DNA of 64,000 nucleotides from Myxococcales bacterium (GCA_020633555.1 JACKDL010000001.1:186001-250000), one strand, 5' to 3'. Counted from the first letter of the stretch, positions 14,983 through 25,900 are shown. Numbers and translations are program-made. Notes: generated by a model not told the origin, from the sequence alone.

Positions 14983-17900
14983 CGCCGCCGCCGGGGCAGG
15001 GCCAGCAGGGTCAGGAGCAGAAGCGCGGCGGGCGGGGGTGGCCCGGAGCCGGCGGCGTCGCAGGCGCAGCCCTCATCCTGGCGCAGATCGCGATCCGCCT
15101 CGGCGGCGTCGCCGCAACGGGCCGCATGGCAGCCGGCGTCCGCAAACTCGCCCGTGGGCGGGCCCGTGTCGGCCTCGGCGTCCGGCCCCTCGGCCCCGTC
15201 AGGCGCTGCGCCATCCGGCAGCGGCTGCGCGTCGGGCAGGGGCGGCTCGGCGTCGGCCCGGGCGGCGTCGGGCGGCAGGTCCGCGTCCTCCACAGGGCCC
15301 TGGTCGGGCAGGCCGAGATCGGCGGGGCCCCCGTCGGGCTCGGGCGCACAGTCCTCATCCACCAGCCCGTCGCAGTCGTCGTCCACGCCATCGCAGGTGG
15401 CGTCGTCGGCGGCGGCCCGGGGCCGCGGGCGGCACTCGTCCACCTCGCGCCCCAGCCGGCAGATCCGCTGGCCCTCGGCCAGGCAGGCGCCCACGCCGCA
15501 AGTGATGATCACCCGCGCGGCGTCCTCGTCGGTCAGCCCGTCGCAGTCGTCGTCACGGTTGTCGCAGGTGGCGTCGCGGGCCGCGGCGGGCCCGGGCTCG
15601 CAGCGGTCCACGAAGGCGCCTGCGACGCAGCGGCGCTCGCCCAGGCGGGCGCACTCGCCGCGCCCGCAGGCGATCTCGGCCACCGGGGCGGCCTCGTCGG
15701 CCACGCCGTCGCAGTCGTCGTCGCGGCCATCGCAGGTCACGTCATCGCCCAGGGGCGCTCGCGGGGCGCACCGGTCCAGCCACGCCCCGGCCACGCAGGC
15801 GCGTTCGCCGGCGGCCCGGCACAGGCCCACGCCGCAGGTGATCGGCTGGGGGGCGGCGTCCTCGTCGACCTGGCCGTCGCAGTCGTCGTCCACGCCGTCG
15901 CAGGTGGCGTCTCGGGCCGCCGGCGCGCCGGGGCGGCAGTCGTCCACGAAGGCCCCTTGCACGCAGCGCGCGGTGCCCTCGCGGGCGCAGGCGCCCACCC
16001 CACAGCGTGAGGCGCGCGGCCGCGCGTCCTCGTCCACCAGGCCGTCGCAGTCCTCGTCCAAGCCGTCGCAGCGGGCGTCGGCGGCTGCGGGCTGGCCCGG
16101 GGTGCAGGCCAGCACGGGCGCCCCCGCCTCGCACCGCCGCTGTCCATTGCGCCGGCACAGGCCCACGCCGCAGGTCACCGGCTCGGGGCGGGCGTCTTCG
16201 TCGATCTGGCCGTCGCAGTCGTTGTCGGTGCCGTCGCAGGCGTCGCCGGGCTGGGGCGGGCCGGGCACGCAGGTGTCTTGCACCGCGCCCGCCACACAGC
16301 GCAGCGCGCCGCCGCGCTCGCAGGCGCCGGTGCCGCAGGTGGTGCCGCGGCCGCGCCAGTCCTCGTCCGTCTCGCCATCGCAGTCCTCGTCGCGGCCGTC
16401 GCACAGAGTGTCCGAGGCGGCCTCGGGGGCACCGGACCGGCAGGTGTCCACCAGGGCGCCGCGCTGGCACAGCCGCTGGCCGCTGCGGGCGCAGACGCCC
16501 ACGCCGCAGGCGGTGGGGACCGCGGCGACGTCCTCGTCGGGTTGCCCGTCACAGTCGTCGTCCACCCCGTCGCAGGTGGCGTCCTGCGCGGCCGGGCGGC
16601 CGGGCCGGCAGTCGTCGCGCCACGCGCCCGCGACGCAGGCCCGGGTGCCCGCCGCCGCACAGGCGCCGACGCCACAGGCCGACGGCTGCGGGCGCGCGTC
16701 CTCGTCCACGCGGCCGTCGCAGTCGTCATCCACCCCGTCGCAGGTGGCGTCCTGGGCGGCCGGGCGACCCGGCTGACACAGGGCCTCTTCGCGCCCGCCC
16801 ACGCAGCGGGTGCGGCCGGTGGCGGCACAGGCGCCCACCCCGCAGGCGAGGTTGCGGGGCGTGTAGCCCTCGTCGATCAGGCCATCGCAGTCGTCGTCCT
16901 GCCCGTTGCAGTCGCCGTCGTCGCCGCGGGGGGCCGCCGGCGCACACTCGCGCTGGACCTGGCCGGCCACACAGCGCGTCTGGCCCTGGGCGGCGCACAC
17001 CCCGACGCCACAGGTCACCGGCTGCGGCGCAAAGGCCTCGTCCACCCGTCCGTCGCAGTCATCGTCCCGGCCGTCACAGGTGGCGTCCTCGGCGGCGGGC
17101 GCCCCCGGCCGGCACGAGTCGCGCCAGGCGCCGCCCTCGCAGCGGCGCACCCCGGCAGCGGCGCAGGCGCCCACGCCACACGCCGTGGGCTGGGCGGCGG
17201 CGTCCTCGTCCACCTGCCCGTCACAGTCGTCGTCCACGCCGTCGCAGGTGGCGTCGGCGGCCGCCGGTGCGCCCGGCACGCAGCGGTCCACCAGCCGGCC
17301 GGCCTGGCAGAGCCGCTGGCCGTCGCGGCGGCAGGCGCCCCGGCCGCAAGCGATGGCGGCAGGGGCCACGTCTTCGTCGGTCTGGCCGTCGCAGTCGTCG
17401 TCACGGCCGTCGCAGGTGGCGTCGGCGACGGCGGGCGCGCCCTCGACGCAGGTGTCGAGCACCCGCCCCGCCACGCAGCGCAGCTCGCCCGCTGCGGCGC
17501 ACGCGCCGGCGCCGCAGGCGGTGGGCGTGGGCGCGAAGCCCTCGTCGGTGGCGCCGTCGCAGTCGCTGTCGCGGCCGTCGCAGTCCCGGTCGTCGCCCAG
17601 CGGCGGGCCGGGCACGCAGGCCTGGACCCACGCGCCGCCCTCGCAGCGCCGCTGGCCCTGGGCCTGGCAGACGCCCTGGCCGCACTGCACGGCCACCGGC
17701 CGCGCGTCCTCGTCGATCTGCCCGTCGCAGTCAGCGTCCACCCCGTCGCAGGTGGCGTCGTCGGCGGCCGGCTGACCGGGCGTGCAGGTGTCGACCACGG
17801 CGCCGCCGACGCAGCGGCGCTCGCCGCGGGCCGCGCAGCCGCCCACGCCGCAGGTCGTGGGGGTCACCGGTACGTCCTCGTCGGTGAGGCCGTCGCAGTC

Positions 17901-20900
17901 GTCGTCGACGCCGTCACAGGTGGCGTCGGCCGCGGCCGGGGCGCCGGGCTGGCAGTCCACCCGGGGCCGCCCGCCGACGCACAGGCGCACGCCCTCGCGC
18001 TCGCAGGCCCCCACGCCGCAGGACACGGGCACGGGCGCCGCGTCCTCGTCCACCTGGCCGTCGCAGTCCTCGTCCACCCCGTCGCAGCGGGCGTCGTTGG
18101 CGGCCAGGGGGGCGCCGGGCTGGCAGTCGTCCACGCGGGCCCCGCCCTGGCAGCGGCGCACGCCGGCGGCCCGGCAGGCGCCCTGGCCGCAGGCGATGGG
18201 CTCCAGGGCCACGGCCTCGTCGATCTGGCCGTCGCAGTCATCGTCCACGCCGTCGCAGGTGTCATCGGGGCCTGCGGGCGGCGCGGGCTCGCAGCTCAGC
18301 CGCCACTGGCCGCCCTCGCACAGAGCCTCGCCGTCCACCCGGCAGGCCCCCTGGCCGCACGACACGGGTTGGGGGAGCACGGCGTCGTCCACCCGGCCGT
18401 TGCAGTCGTCGTCGCGGCCGTCGCAGGTCACGTCGGGGCCCACGGGGGCGCCCGGGGCGCAGGTGTTCACCAGCGCGCCGCCCTGGCAGATGCGCTGCCC
18501 CTGGCGCCGGCACACGCCCACACCACAGCGGGTGGCCACCGGCGGCACGCCTTCGTCCATGGTGCCATCGCAGTCACCGTCGACGCCGTCGCACACCGCG
18601 TCGCCCGGCTCGGGGGCGGGGGCGGGGGTGCACTGGCTGCGCTCCTGGCCGGCCACGCAGCGGGTGACGCCCTGGGCCACGCAGGCGCCCAGGCCGCACG
18701 CCACGGCCCGGGGCACGTAGCCCTCGTCCACCTGCCCGTCACAGTCGTCGTCCACGCCGTCACAGTCGTCGTCGGCCCCGGTGGGCGGGCCCGGCTCGCA
18801 CAGGTCGGTCAAGGCGCCCGCCTCGCAGCGCTGGACGCCCACGGCGGCACAGGCGCCCGTGCCGCAGGCGATGGGCAGCTCGGGCACGGCGTCGTCGGGC
18901 ACGCCGTCGCAGTCGTCGTCCACGCCGTCGCAGGTGTCGTCGGGGCCCAGGGCCTCGCCCGGCTGGCAGATCACCTGCCGCGCCCCCGCCAGGCAGCGGT
19001 CCACGCCCTGGGCGGCGCAGGCGCCCACCCCGCAGGTGACCGGGCGGTCGGGGGCGTCCTCGTCCAGCCGGCCATCGCAGTCGTCGTCCACGCCGTCGCA
19101 GGTGGCGTCGCCCACCGCCGGCAGGCCCGGGGCGCAGGCGTCCACCAGGGCGCCACCCACGCAGCGCCGCGCACCGGCCCGCGCGCAGGCGCCCACCCCG
19201 CACTCAATGGGCGCCAGGGGTACGTCTTCGTCGGTCAGGCCGTCGCAGTCGTCGTCCACGCCGTCGCAGGTGGCGTCTTCGTCGCCGCCGGGCGCCGGCT
19301 CACACACGGCCCGCAGCACGCCGCTGTCGCACACCCGCTGCCCCGGGCGGGCGCACGCCCCCACGCCGCAGGTCAGCGGCTGGGGCTGGAAGTCTTCGTC
19401 GTTGCGCCCATCGCAGTCGTCGTCTCGGCGGTCACAGTCGGCGTCCTCGGCGGCCGCCACCCGCGGCGTGCAGTCGTCGCTCCAGGCCCCCGCCACGCAC
19501 CGGCGCTGCCCGAAGGCGAAGCACTCGCCCACGCCGCAGGAGGTGGCCTGCGGATCAGCGTCCTCGTCGGTGAGGCCGTCGCAGTCCTCGTCCACGCCGT
19601 CGCAGTTGGCGTCGAAGGCGGCGGGCGCGTCGGGCCGGCAGACGTTGTCGCGGCCGGCCACGCAGGCGGACACCTCCACGGCGCAGGCGCCCACGCCGCA
19701 GCGCAGGGTGCCCTCGTCCACCTGGCCGTCGCAGTCGTCGTCCACGCCGTTGCAGGTCTCGGCCTGGGCGGCGCCCACGGGATCACAGCGGGGCGCCCCC
19801 TGGCGGCACACCACGACGCCCACGCCGCACGCCCCCACGCCACCAGTGTCGCAGGGCTCGCCGCCCGTGCCCTCGTCGGTGGTGGCGTCGCAGTCGTCGT
19901 CCACGCCGTTGCAGATCTCAGCGGCCGGCAGCACGAAGCCGGCGCAGGCGCCCCACACGCCGGCCGCGCAGATCTCGGCACCGTCGCGGCAGGCGCCCAC
20001 GGTGCGAGCGGCCGGGGGACCGGGCCAGCAGCGCCGGCTCAAGCCCTCGTCCACCTCGCCGTCGCAGTCCTCGTCCAGGCCGTCGCAGGTCTCGGCCCGG
20101 GGCAGGCACATGTCCGGCACGCGCGGATCAGTGCCGTCCAGCAGCACCTCCTCACCGTCGCTGCGCCCGTCGCCGTCGGTGTCGGCCACGTCGGGCCGGG
20201 TGCCCAGATCCACCTCGAGGGTGTCGGGGATGGCGTCGGCGTCGGTGTCGGGCAGCCGGTACAGGCAGGTGGGGCTCTCGGCGGGGTCGTCGAAGAAGGC
20301 GCTGCGCTCGTCCAGGTAGCCGAAGACGGGCTGATCGAAGGGATCCAGGGCGGCGTCCAGGTACTTGTACTTGTGGCGCTGGCCCGCGGCCCCCGAGAAC
20401 TCCAGGGCCTCGCGCACGAAGCCGTCGGCGTCCAGCCGCCACAGCTCCAGGCCGTCGGCGGCCCCGAACAGGGCGCTGCGGCTGTACTGCCGGCTGAACA
20501 GCCACGACACGCCTGCCCCGTGGACGGCGGCGTTGGATCCGCCGTAGCCCCCGGACCGCAGGCTGTCGGGGTTGAAGGGGCCCGTGGCCGCGCCGATGCT
20601 CAGGTACAGGCCCGCGTCGGGATCCACGTCCGGCCGCGCCGGCTGCCCGCCGTGGGCCACGTACAGCAGCTCGCCTTCGAACAGCGCCGCCGGGCGCAGG
20701 CCCACATCCACGGGGCTCGCCAGGCTCTCCACCGTCTCCCACGCGGCGCCCACGGCCCGCGTGACCCGCAGCCGGCCCGGATCCTGGGCCTGGTGTACCA
20801 ACACCACCGTGCCGCCGACGCTCTCGGCGATGCGCACGCCGCCACCCACGGGGCGGCCCGGGGCGTCGGCCACCCGAGTCTGCCAGCCTGCGCCGTCCGA

Positions 20901-21383
20901 CCAGCTCACCCGCAGGTCGTCGCCGTCCGAGAAGGCCACGAGCAGGCGCCCGGTGGCCAGCCGAGCCACCGCGCACGAGGCGCCGGCGTCATCGCGGGCG
21001 ACGGTGTATGCCAGGGCCCAGGCGCCGCCCGGGGGCCGCTGGCCCACCTCGAAGCGCCCCGATCCGGCGTTGCGCCAGCAGCCGGTGACGGTGCCGTCGG
21101 CGTCCACCCACAGGCCCGTGTCGTGGACCTCGTCCGAAACCAGGCGGCTGATCCCGGCGGCCACCACGGTGTCGGTGAAGGCCCCGGCGGGATCCACGGT
21201 GGTGTGCAACAGGTCGCCGCCCACCCGGCGCACGCGCAGCAGGTGCACCGTGCCGCCGCCGTCCACCGCCAGCGACAGGGCCTGACCCCAGCCCGAGTCG
21301 GGCCCGCAGGTACGCACGCCGTCCCACGCCCATGCGGGCGCGGCCAGAGTCAGGAGCGTGGCGATGAGGTGCAGGCGGCGCAT
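14979..21383 (-). CDS. Giant secreted cysteine-rich repeat protein with MYXO-CTERM-like tail
   Basis: A 2134-residue exported protein. Residues 1-19 form a signal peptide (ending APAWA). Residues 20-385 are a beta-rich region with WRLDADG, GSGRFEVGQR and similar strands, possibly propeller-like. Residues 385-425 hold Asp-rich DTDADAIPD and DTDGDGRSDG motifs resembling thrombospondin type 3 calcium repeats. From about 430 to 2010 there are about 28 tandem 56-residue units, each with CDGVDDDCDGxxDE plus four more Cys (CGVGAC, RRC, C.PG). A D/P/A-rich linker leads to DEGCACDAAGS, a hydrophobic stretch and RRRR, the MYXO-CTERM sorting architecture. It is probably surface-anchored or released and calcium/metal-binding. 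It is translationally coupled to the EamA gene. Function is unknown. Confidence 0.85.
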   Translation of the reverse strand: MRRLHLIATLLTLAAPAWAWDGVRTCGPDSGWGQALSLAVDGGGTVHLLRVRRVGGDLLHTTVDPAGAFTDTVVAAGISRLVSDEVHDTGLWVDADGTVTGCWRNAGSGRFEVGQRPPGGAWALAYTVARDDAGASCAVARLATGRLLVAFSDGDDLRVSWSDGAGWQTRVADAPGRPVGGGVRIAESVGGTVVLVHQAQDPGRLRVTRAVGAAWETVESLASPVDVGLRPAALFEGELLYVAHGGQPARPDVDPDAGLYLSIGAATGPFNPDSLRSGGYGGSNAAVHGAGVSWLFSRQYSRSALFGAADGLELWRLDADGFVREALEFSGAAGQRHKYKYLDAALDPFDQPVFGYLDERSAFFDDPAESPTCLYRLPDTDADAIPDTLEVDLGTRPDVADTDGDGRSDGEEVLLDGTDPRVPDMCLPRAETCDGLDEDCDGEVDEGLSRRCWPGPPAARTVGACRDGAEICAAGVWGACAGFVLPAAEICNGVDDDCDATTDEGTGGEPCDTGGVGACGVGVVVCRQGAPRCDPVGAAQAETCNGVDDDCDGQVDEGTLRCGVGACAVEVSACVAGRDNVCRPDAPAAFDANCDGVDEDCDGLTDEDADPQATSCGVGECFAFGQRRCVAGAWSDDCTPRVAAAEDADCDRRDDDCDGRNDEDFQPQPLTCGVGACARPGQRVCDSGVLRAVCEPAPGGDEDATCDGVDDDCDGLTDEDVPLAPIECGVGACARAGARRCVGGALVDACAPGLPAVGDATCDGVDDDCDGRLDEDAPDRPVTCGVGACAAQGVDRCLAGARQVICQPGEALGPDDTCDGVDDDCDGVPDDAVPELPIACGTGACAAVGVQRCEAGALTDLCEPGPPTGADDDCDGVDDDCDGQVDEGYVPRAVACGLGACVAQGVTRCVAGQERSQCTPAPAPEPGDAVCDGVDGDCDGTMDEGVPPVATRCGVGVCRRQGQRICQGGALVNTCAPGAPVGPDVTCDGRDDDCNGRVDDAVLPQPVSCGQGACRVDGEALCEGGQWRLSCEPAPPAGPDDTCDGVDDDCDGQIDEAVALEPIACGQGACRAAGVRRCQGGARVDDCQPGAPLAANDARCDGVDEDCDGQVDEDAAPVPVSCGVGACEREGVRLCVGGRPRVDCQPGAPAAADATCDGVDDDCDGLTDEDVPVTPTTCGVGGCAARGERRCVGGAVVDTCTPGQPAADDATCDGVDADCDGQIDEDARPVAVQCGQGVCQAQGQRRCEGGAWVQACVPGPPLGDDRDCDGRDSDCDGATDEGFAPTPTACGAGACAAAGELRCVAGRVLDTCVEGAPAVADATCDGRDDDCDGQTDEDVAPAAIACGRGACRRDGQRLCQAGRLVDRCVPGAPAAADATCDGVDDDCDGQVDEDAAAQPTACGVGACAAAGVRRCEGGAWRDSCRPGAPAAEDATCDGRDDDCDGRVDEAFAPQPVTCGVGVCAAQGQTRCVAGQVQRECAPAAPRGDDGDCNGQDDDCDGLIDEGYTPRNLACGVGACAATGRTRCVGGREEALCQPGRPAAQDATCDGVDDDCDGRVDEDARPQPSACGVGACAAAGTRACVAGAWRDDCRPGRPAAQDATCDGVDDDCDGQPDEDVAAVPTACGVGVCARSGQRLCQRGALVDTCRSGAPEAASDTLCDGRDEDCDGETDEDWRGRGTTCGTGACERGGALRCVAGAVQDTCVPGPPQPGDACDGTDNDCDGQIDEDARPEPVTCGVGLCRRNGQRRCEAGAPVLACTPGQPAAADARCDGLDEDCDGLVDEDARPRASRCGVGACAREGTARCVQGAFVDDCRPGAPAARDATCDGVDDDCDGQVDEDAAPQPITCGVGLCRAAGERACVAGAWLDRCAPRAPLGDDVTCDGRDDDCDGVADEAAPVAEIACGRGECARLGERRCVAGAFVDRCEPGPAAARDATCDNRDDDCDGLTDEDAARVIITCGVGACLAEGQRICRLGREVDECRPRPRAAADDATCDGVDDDCDGLVDEDCAPEPDGGPADLGLPDQGPVEDADLPPDAARADAEPPLPDAQPLPDGAAPDGAEGPDAEADTGPPTGEFADAGCHAARCGDAAEADRDLRQDEGCACDAAGSGPPPPAALLLLTLLALPRRRR
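15343..20092 (-). repeat. Tandem 168-bp coding repeats (about 28 units)
   Basis: The DNA encoding the six-cysteine units repeats every 168 bp with little length variation (a few units are 165 or 171 bp). Short blocks such as GTCGCAGTCGTCGTCCAC and GCCGTCGCAGGTGGCGTC recur in most units. Near-uniform length and shared codons point to expansion by unequal exchange. It is a likely site of copy-number variation and of assembly collapse with short reads. Confidence 0.88.
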
Positions 21384-21454
21384 CGGACCCCCGGTGGCGG
21401 CCCGCCCATTCAGCCGGATAAGGCGGGCGACGGCCAGTTTGCGGGCCCCGCGGG

Positions 21455-21952
21455 CTACGGGCGCCGGGCGATCCAGCCGACGTCGTCGAGCATATCCAGA
21501 TGTTGGAGGATGTGGAAGCCCAGGTCCGCCAGGGTGCGGGCCACCGGTTCGGGATCCTCGTGCCTCGACACGCTGAGGGCCAACCAGCCCCCTGGGGTGA
21601 GCACTCGCAAGGCCTCGGCCAGGGCGGGCAGGGGGGAAGCCGGACCGATCAGGGCGGTGACGCAGAAGGCCGCGGCGGCGACGCCGGTGGGCAAGGGGAG
21701 CCGCTCGAGGTCGGCCAGCACCCTGGGGCCCCTGGCCTGAGCGAGCATGCCCACCGAGCCGTCGATCTGCAGGACGGCGCGGCCCGTCAGCCGGTGCAGC
21801 AGCCCGGTCCCAGCGCCCAGATCCAGCGTCAGCCCGGGGGCGCTCGGCAGCAGCCCGTCGAGTCGGTGGATCTTGGGGGCCTGCTGGGCCTCGAAGCGGT
21901 CGTCGTAGCGCGGCGCCTCGCGGTCATAGGCGGCCCGCAGCCACGGGGTCAT
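21455..21952 (-). CDS. SAM-dependent class I methyltransferase
   Basis: A compact 165-residue methyltransferase from ATG 21952. Motif I is LTLDLGAGTGLLHRL (about residues 41-55), followed by an LQIDGS acidic strand end, the motif II/III region LADLERLPLPTGVAAAAFCVTAL, and LRVLTPGGWLALSVSR typical of UbiE/Methyltransf_11. It is shorter than most family members (about 200-250) but contains the full Rossmann core. The start overlaps the upstream stop by ATGA, so it is coupled to the TPR-like membrane protein gene. The substrate is unknown; a small-molecule or lipid target is most common for this subfamily. Confidence 0.82.
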   Translation of the reverse strand: MTPWLRAAYDREAPRYDDRFEAQQAPKIHRLDGLLPSAPGLTLDLGAGTGLLHRLTGRAVLQIDGSVGMLAQARGPRVLADLERLPLPTGVAAAAFCVTALIGPASPLPALAEALRVLTPGGWLALSVSRHEDPEPVARTLADLGFHILQHLDMLDDVGWIARRP

Positions 21953-22824
21953 CGCAGCTCGGCGCGGGCGGCGCGGCGGTACGCGGGGGCCCGGCGGGCG
22001 TCCGAGCGCTCGAACCGCTCCAGCGCCTCGCGGAAACGACCCGCCTGATAGAGCAGCACGCCCGCGTTCAGATCGGCGGGGTAGCGCGCCACGGTCCGCA
22101 GCGCGTCGGCCGCCGCCAGGCGCTCGGCCAGCCGACCTTGACGGTGGAACTCCAGCCGCCACCGCATGAGCCACTCCACCTCGTCGGCCCACAGGTGCGC
22201 CTCCAGCGGGCGCAGGCGGCGCACGGGGCCGATCCAGTGGTGCATGAAGACGGCCTGCAGCAGCGGCAGCCGGGTCGGGTCCAGGGCGCCGTCGCGGATG
22301 AAGCCGGCGCCGTCCAGGTGGGCCAGCAGGCCGCCCGCCACGTCCCCCGCGGCCCGGGCGGCTGAATCCTGGGGATTGGCCACCACCCAGGCGGCCAGGG
22401 GCTGGCCCACCCGCTGCGCCTGGGCCAGCGCGCGCTCCACGTGCTCCACGAGGTACAAGCCTTGCCAGCGCCCCAACTGCACGAGCTCGGCCGCGCCCCA
22501 GGCCTGGTCGAACCGAAGCTGGGCCTCTTGCAGGGCCTGAGCGGCCTTGCGGGCGGTGGGATCGTCCAGGGGGTCGGTCTTGGCCGCTGCGGCGGTGAGC
22601 TCGGCCCGGTTGGCGGCGATGTAGGCGTCGAGGACCTGCCGGGCCACCGCGTCCTGCCGAGGAGGGCGCGCCTTGACCCGGTGGGCATAGGCCACCCAGC
22701 GCTCGGGCTCCACCTGCGGGTGGGCCAGCTCGACAGCGATGGGCTGCTGGGCGCGCCAGAGCGTCAGGGCCAAGGCCCCCACGGCCAGCGCGGCCATCCC
22801 CAACACTGCAGCCCGACGGGTCAT
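21949..22824 (-). CDS. Hypothetical membrane-anchored protein with C-terminal TPR-like helices
   Basis: A 291-residue protein with one N-terminal transmembrane anchor (about residues 5-24) and a long Ala/Arg/Leu-rich helical body, probably periplasmic. Residues 235-291 (ADALRTVARYPADLNAGVLLYQAGRFREALERFERSDA) resemble a TPR pair. The middle region (90-230) has repeated amphipathic helices with no motif I recognise. It is the first gene of a two-gene unit with the methyltransferase (ATGA overlap) and diverges from the SNF2 helicase gene 89 bp away. No enzymatic residues stand out; a scaffold role is possible. Confidence 0.6.
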   Translation of the reverse strand: MTRRAAVLGMAALAVGALALTLWRAQQPIAVELAHPQVEPERWVAYAHRVKARPPRQDAVARQVLDAYIAANRAELTAAAAKTDPLDDPTARKAAQALQEAQLRFDQAWGAAELVQLGRWQGLYLVEHVERALAQAQRVGQPLAAWVVANPQDSAARAAGDVAGGLLAHLDGAGFIRDGALDPTRLPLLQAVFMHHWIGPVRRLRPLEAHLWADEVEWLMRWRLEFHRQGRLAERLAAADALRTVARYPADLNAGVLLYQAGRFREALERFERSDARRAPAYRRAARAELR

Positions 22825-22913
22825 GGCGCCACGATGCCATAGCCTGGGCCGGTTGCCGAGATGCCATGTGCGCGGGCATCCTGCCGAGCCGTTCCATTGC
22901 TCGCTGGAGCCCC

Positions 22914-25900
22914 GTGAACCTGCTCACCCCCTTCCGGCCCGGGGTCTGGACCACCCTCGAGCTCCCCGAGCCCGGGCGCATCGATCGCCACGCCGGGCTG
23001 GCCTTGCTGGCGGATCTGTTCGGCGCCGACGTGCGGGCGGATCTGGGGCCCCGCTGGGCCCAGATCCAGTCGCTGGGGCAGCGGGTGGACGTCAGCCTGG
23101 TGGGGCCGCGGGCGGTGGTCGAGGTGGAGGACGGCGGGCGCGTGTCGGCCCCGGGGTACTTCCTGGAGGAGGGGCGGGCGTTGTTCCTGGACTGCGCCCG
23201 CTGCCGGGCCCGCCCTTGTGCCCACGTGGCCGCGGCGGTGCTGGCGCTGGCCTGGCAGCACCCCGAGGGGCGCGAGGCGCTGCTGCGGGTGCGTTGGCGC
23301 GAGCAGGTGTGGCCGCTCATGGGCGAGCCGCCAGCGCCCGCGGATCCGGCGACCGATGAGCCGCCGCCCGAGGGCTGGCTGGAGGTGGAGCTGCGGCTCA
23401 AGCCCCCCGCCGACGCCCGCGAGCGGGCCCAGGATCCCGCCAACGGCCAGGTGGCGTTGTGGCTGGTGCCCACGGCGCGTCGCTCGGGCAAGCCCTTGAA
23501 GGCTCGCCTCGCCCCGAAGTCGCTGGCGGCCATCCAGCGCAAGGTCACCCTGGACGCCGGCAGCGAGCGCATCGGGCGCCTGGCGGAGCAGCGCCGCCTG
23601 CTCGGGCACATCGCCCGCTACCGCTACGCGGACTCGGCCAGCGTGGTGGACGAGATCGGGCGGCTGGACGCCGAGCTGTTCGAAGCGCTGGCCAGCGCGC
23701 GGAGCGTCGTCTGCCAGGGCAGCGCCGTGACGGTGGAGCCAGCCCCGTACACGCCGCGGCTGGCGGTGGACGATGCCCCCGACGGGGTGGAGCTGGGCTG
23801 GGCGGATCCGGTCCGCGCCCACTTCCCGGTGGGTCCGGGCTACGTGCTCACCGCCGACGATCGCCTGCGGCCGCTGGCCCCCGAGGTGCCCCAGGCCACG
23901 CGGCGCCTGCTGGACCGCCGGAGCATCGTCACCGTGCCCGCCGCCGAGGTGGGGGCGTTCTTCGCCGAGGTGGCCCCCAGCCTGGCCGTGCCGCTGGACG
24001 TGCGGGCCGCCGGCGCCGTGGATCGCATCCCACCCACGCCGGTGCTGCGGCTGGATGACGATCAGGGCGGGCTGCGGGTGGCGGTGAGCTTCCAGTACGG
24101 GCCCCACCAGGTGGCCCCGGGCCCCGGGCGCGACGTGTTGCAGCCCCGCGGCCCCGGCGAGCGGGCGGTGGCGCGGGATCGGGCCGCCGAGGGCGCCTGG
24201 CTGGACCGCTTCGCCGCCGAGCTGCCCCGCCGCCTGCCCACCCGTCTCACGGGCGACGCCGCCTACGACTTCCTGCTGGACGTGGTGCCGCTGCTGAAGG
24301 ACTGGGTGGTCGAGGTGGATCCCGGCCTGACCCTTCAGCCCCGCGGGGCGCTGCGGCCGTCGCTGAGCTTCCGGTCGGGCGTGGACTGGTTCGACATCCA
24401 CGCGAAGTTCGAGTTGGACGACTGGGCTGCCGAGGTGGCGGTGGCGCCCGTGATCGAGGCCTGGCGGGCTGGGCGGCGCTACGTGACCTTGAAGGACGGC
24501 TCCGTGGCCCGGCTGCCCGAGGCCTGGCTGGCCCGGCACGGCGACGCCCTGGACGAGGTGGAGGGCTTGCGCAAGGCGGGCCACGGCCAGCTCGGGGGCT
24601 TCGCGGCGCCGTTGGCCCTGGGCCTGCTGGGCGAGGTGCACGCCGCCGAGGCGGTGGACCGCTGGCGGGCCCTGGCGGAGCGGGTGCGCAGCTTCCGGCG
24701 CATCCCCGAGCGGGCGCCGCCGGCCGAGCTCGAGGCCGAGCTGCGGCCCTACCAGCACCGCGGCTTCCGCTGGATGTGCGCCCTGCGCGATCTGGGGCTG
24801 GGGGCGGTGCTGGCCGACGACATGGGCCTGGGCAAGACGGTGCAGACCCTGGCCACCCTCATCGACACCCACCGCGAGCCGGGGCCGCCTTCGCTGGTGG
24901 TGGCGCCCACCTCGGTGCTGGGGGAGTGGGCCGCGCAGGCGGCGCGCTTTGCGCCCACCCTCACCGTGCACGTGCACCACGGCGGCCGCCGTGGCGAGAT
25001 TCCCGCCGACGCCGACCTGGTGATCACCACCTACGCGCTGCTGCGGCTGGACCAGGAGACGCTCGCCCGGCCCTGGCGGTACGTGGTGCTGGACGAGGCG
25101 CAGACCATCAAGAACCCCGCCAGCGCCGTGACCCGGGCGGCCCGCGGCCTCGACGCACGGCACCGCCTGGCGCTGACGGGCACCCCGCTCGAGAACCACC
25201 TGCTGGAGCTGTGGAGCCTGTTCCACTGGCTCATGCCGGGCTTCTTCGGCAGCCAGGGGGCCTTCGGCCAGCGCTACCTGCGCCCCATCCAGGACGACGA
25301 GAGCGAAGCAGCCATGGAGGCCCTGCGGGCGCGGATCCGTCCGTTCATCCTGCGCCGGCTGAAGCGCGAGGTGGCCGCCGAGCTGCCCCCGCGGCAGGTG
25401 CAGGTGCTGCGCTGCGAGCTCACCGAGCCCGAGCGGGCCCTGTACGAGAAGGTGAAGCACACCTTCCGCGACCAGGTGCTGGGCAAGGTGCGCCGCGACG
25501 GCGTGAAGCGGTCCACCATCCAGGTGCTGGAGGCGCTGATGCGCCTGCGCCAGGCGGCCTGCGACGCCGGCCTGCTGCCGTTCCCCGAGGCCCAGGGCCT
25601 GGGCCCGTCGTCGAAGCGCCTGCTGCTGCTGGATCTGGTGGGCGAGCTGGTGGAGGAGGGGCACCGCGCGCTGGTGTTCAGCCAGTGGCCCAGCCTGCTG
25701 AAGCGGGTGGCGGAGGATCTGGACGCCCACGGCGTGCCGTACCTGTACCTGGACGGCAGCACCACGAACCGGGCGGCCCTGGTGGAGCGCTTCAACCGGC
25801 CCGACGGCCCGCCGCTGTTCCTCATCAGCCTGAAGGCCGGCGGCACGGGCCTGAACCTGACGGCGGCCGACCACGTGGTGCACCTGGACCCCTGGTGGAA

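Noticed and set aside
15343..20092. Regular 168-bp repeats considered as a CRISPR array
   Set aside because: The period is far too long, there are no unique spacers, and the repeats are in frame and encode conserved cysteines; no cas genes are present.
16278..21740. A very long plus-strand open frame (about 1820 codons) opposite the giant repeat gene
   Set aside because: It is the complement of the repeats. High GC and periodic Asp/Cys codons remove stops on the other strand; its Ala/His/Gly/Val-rich product has no signal or domain.
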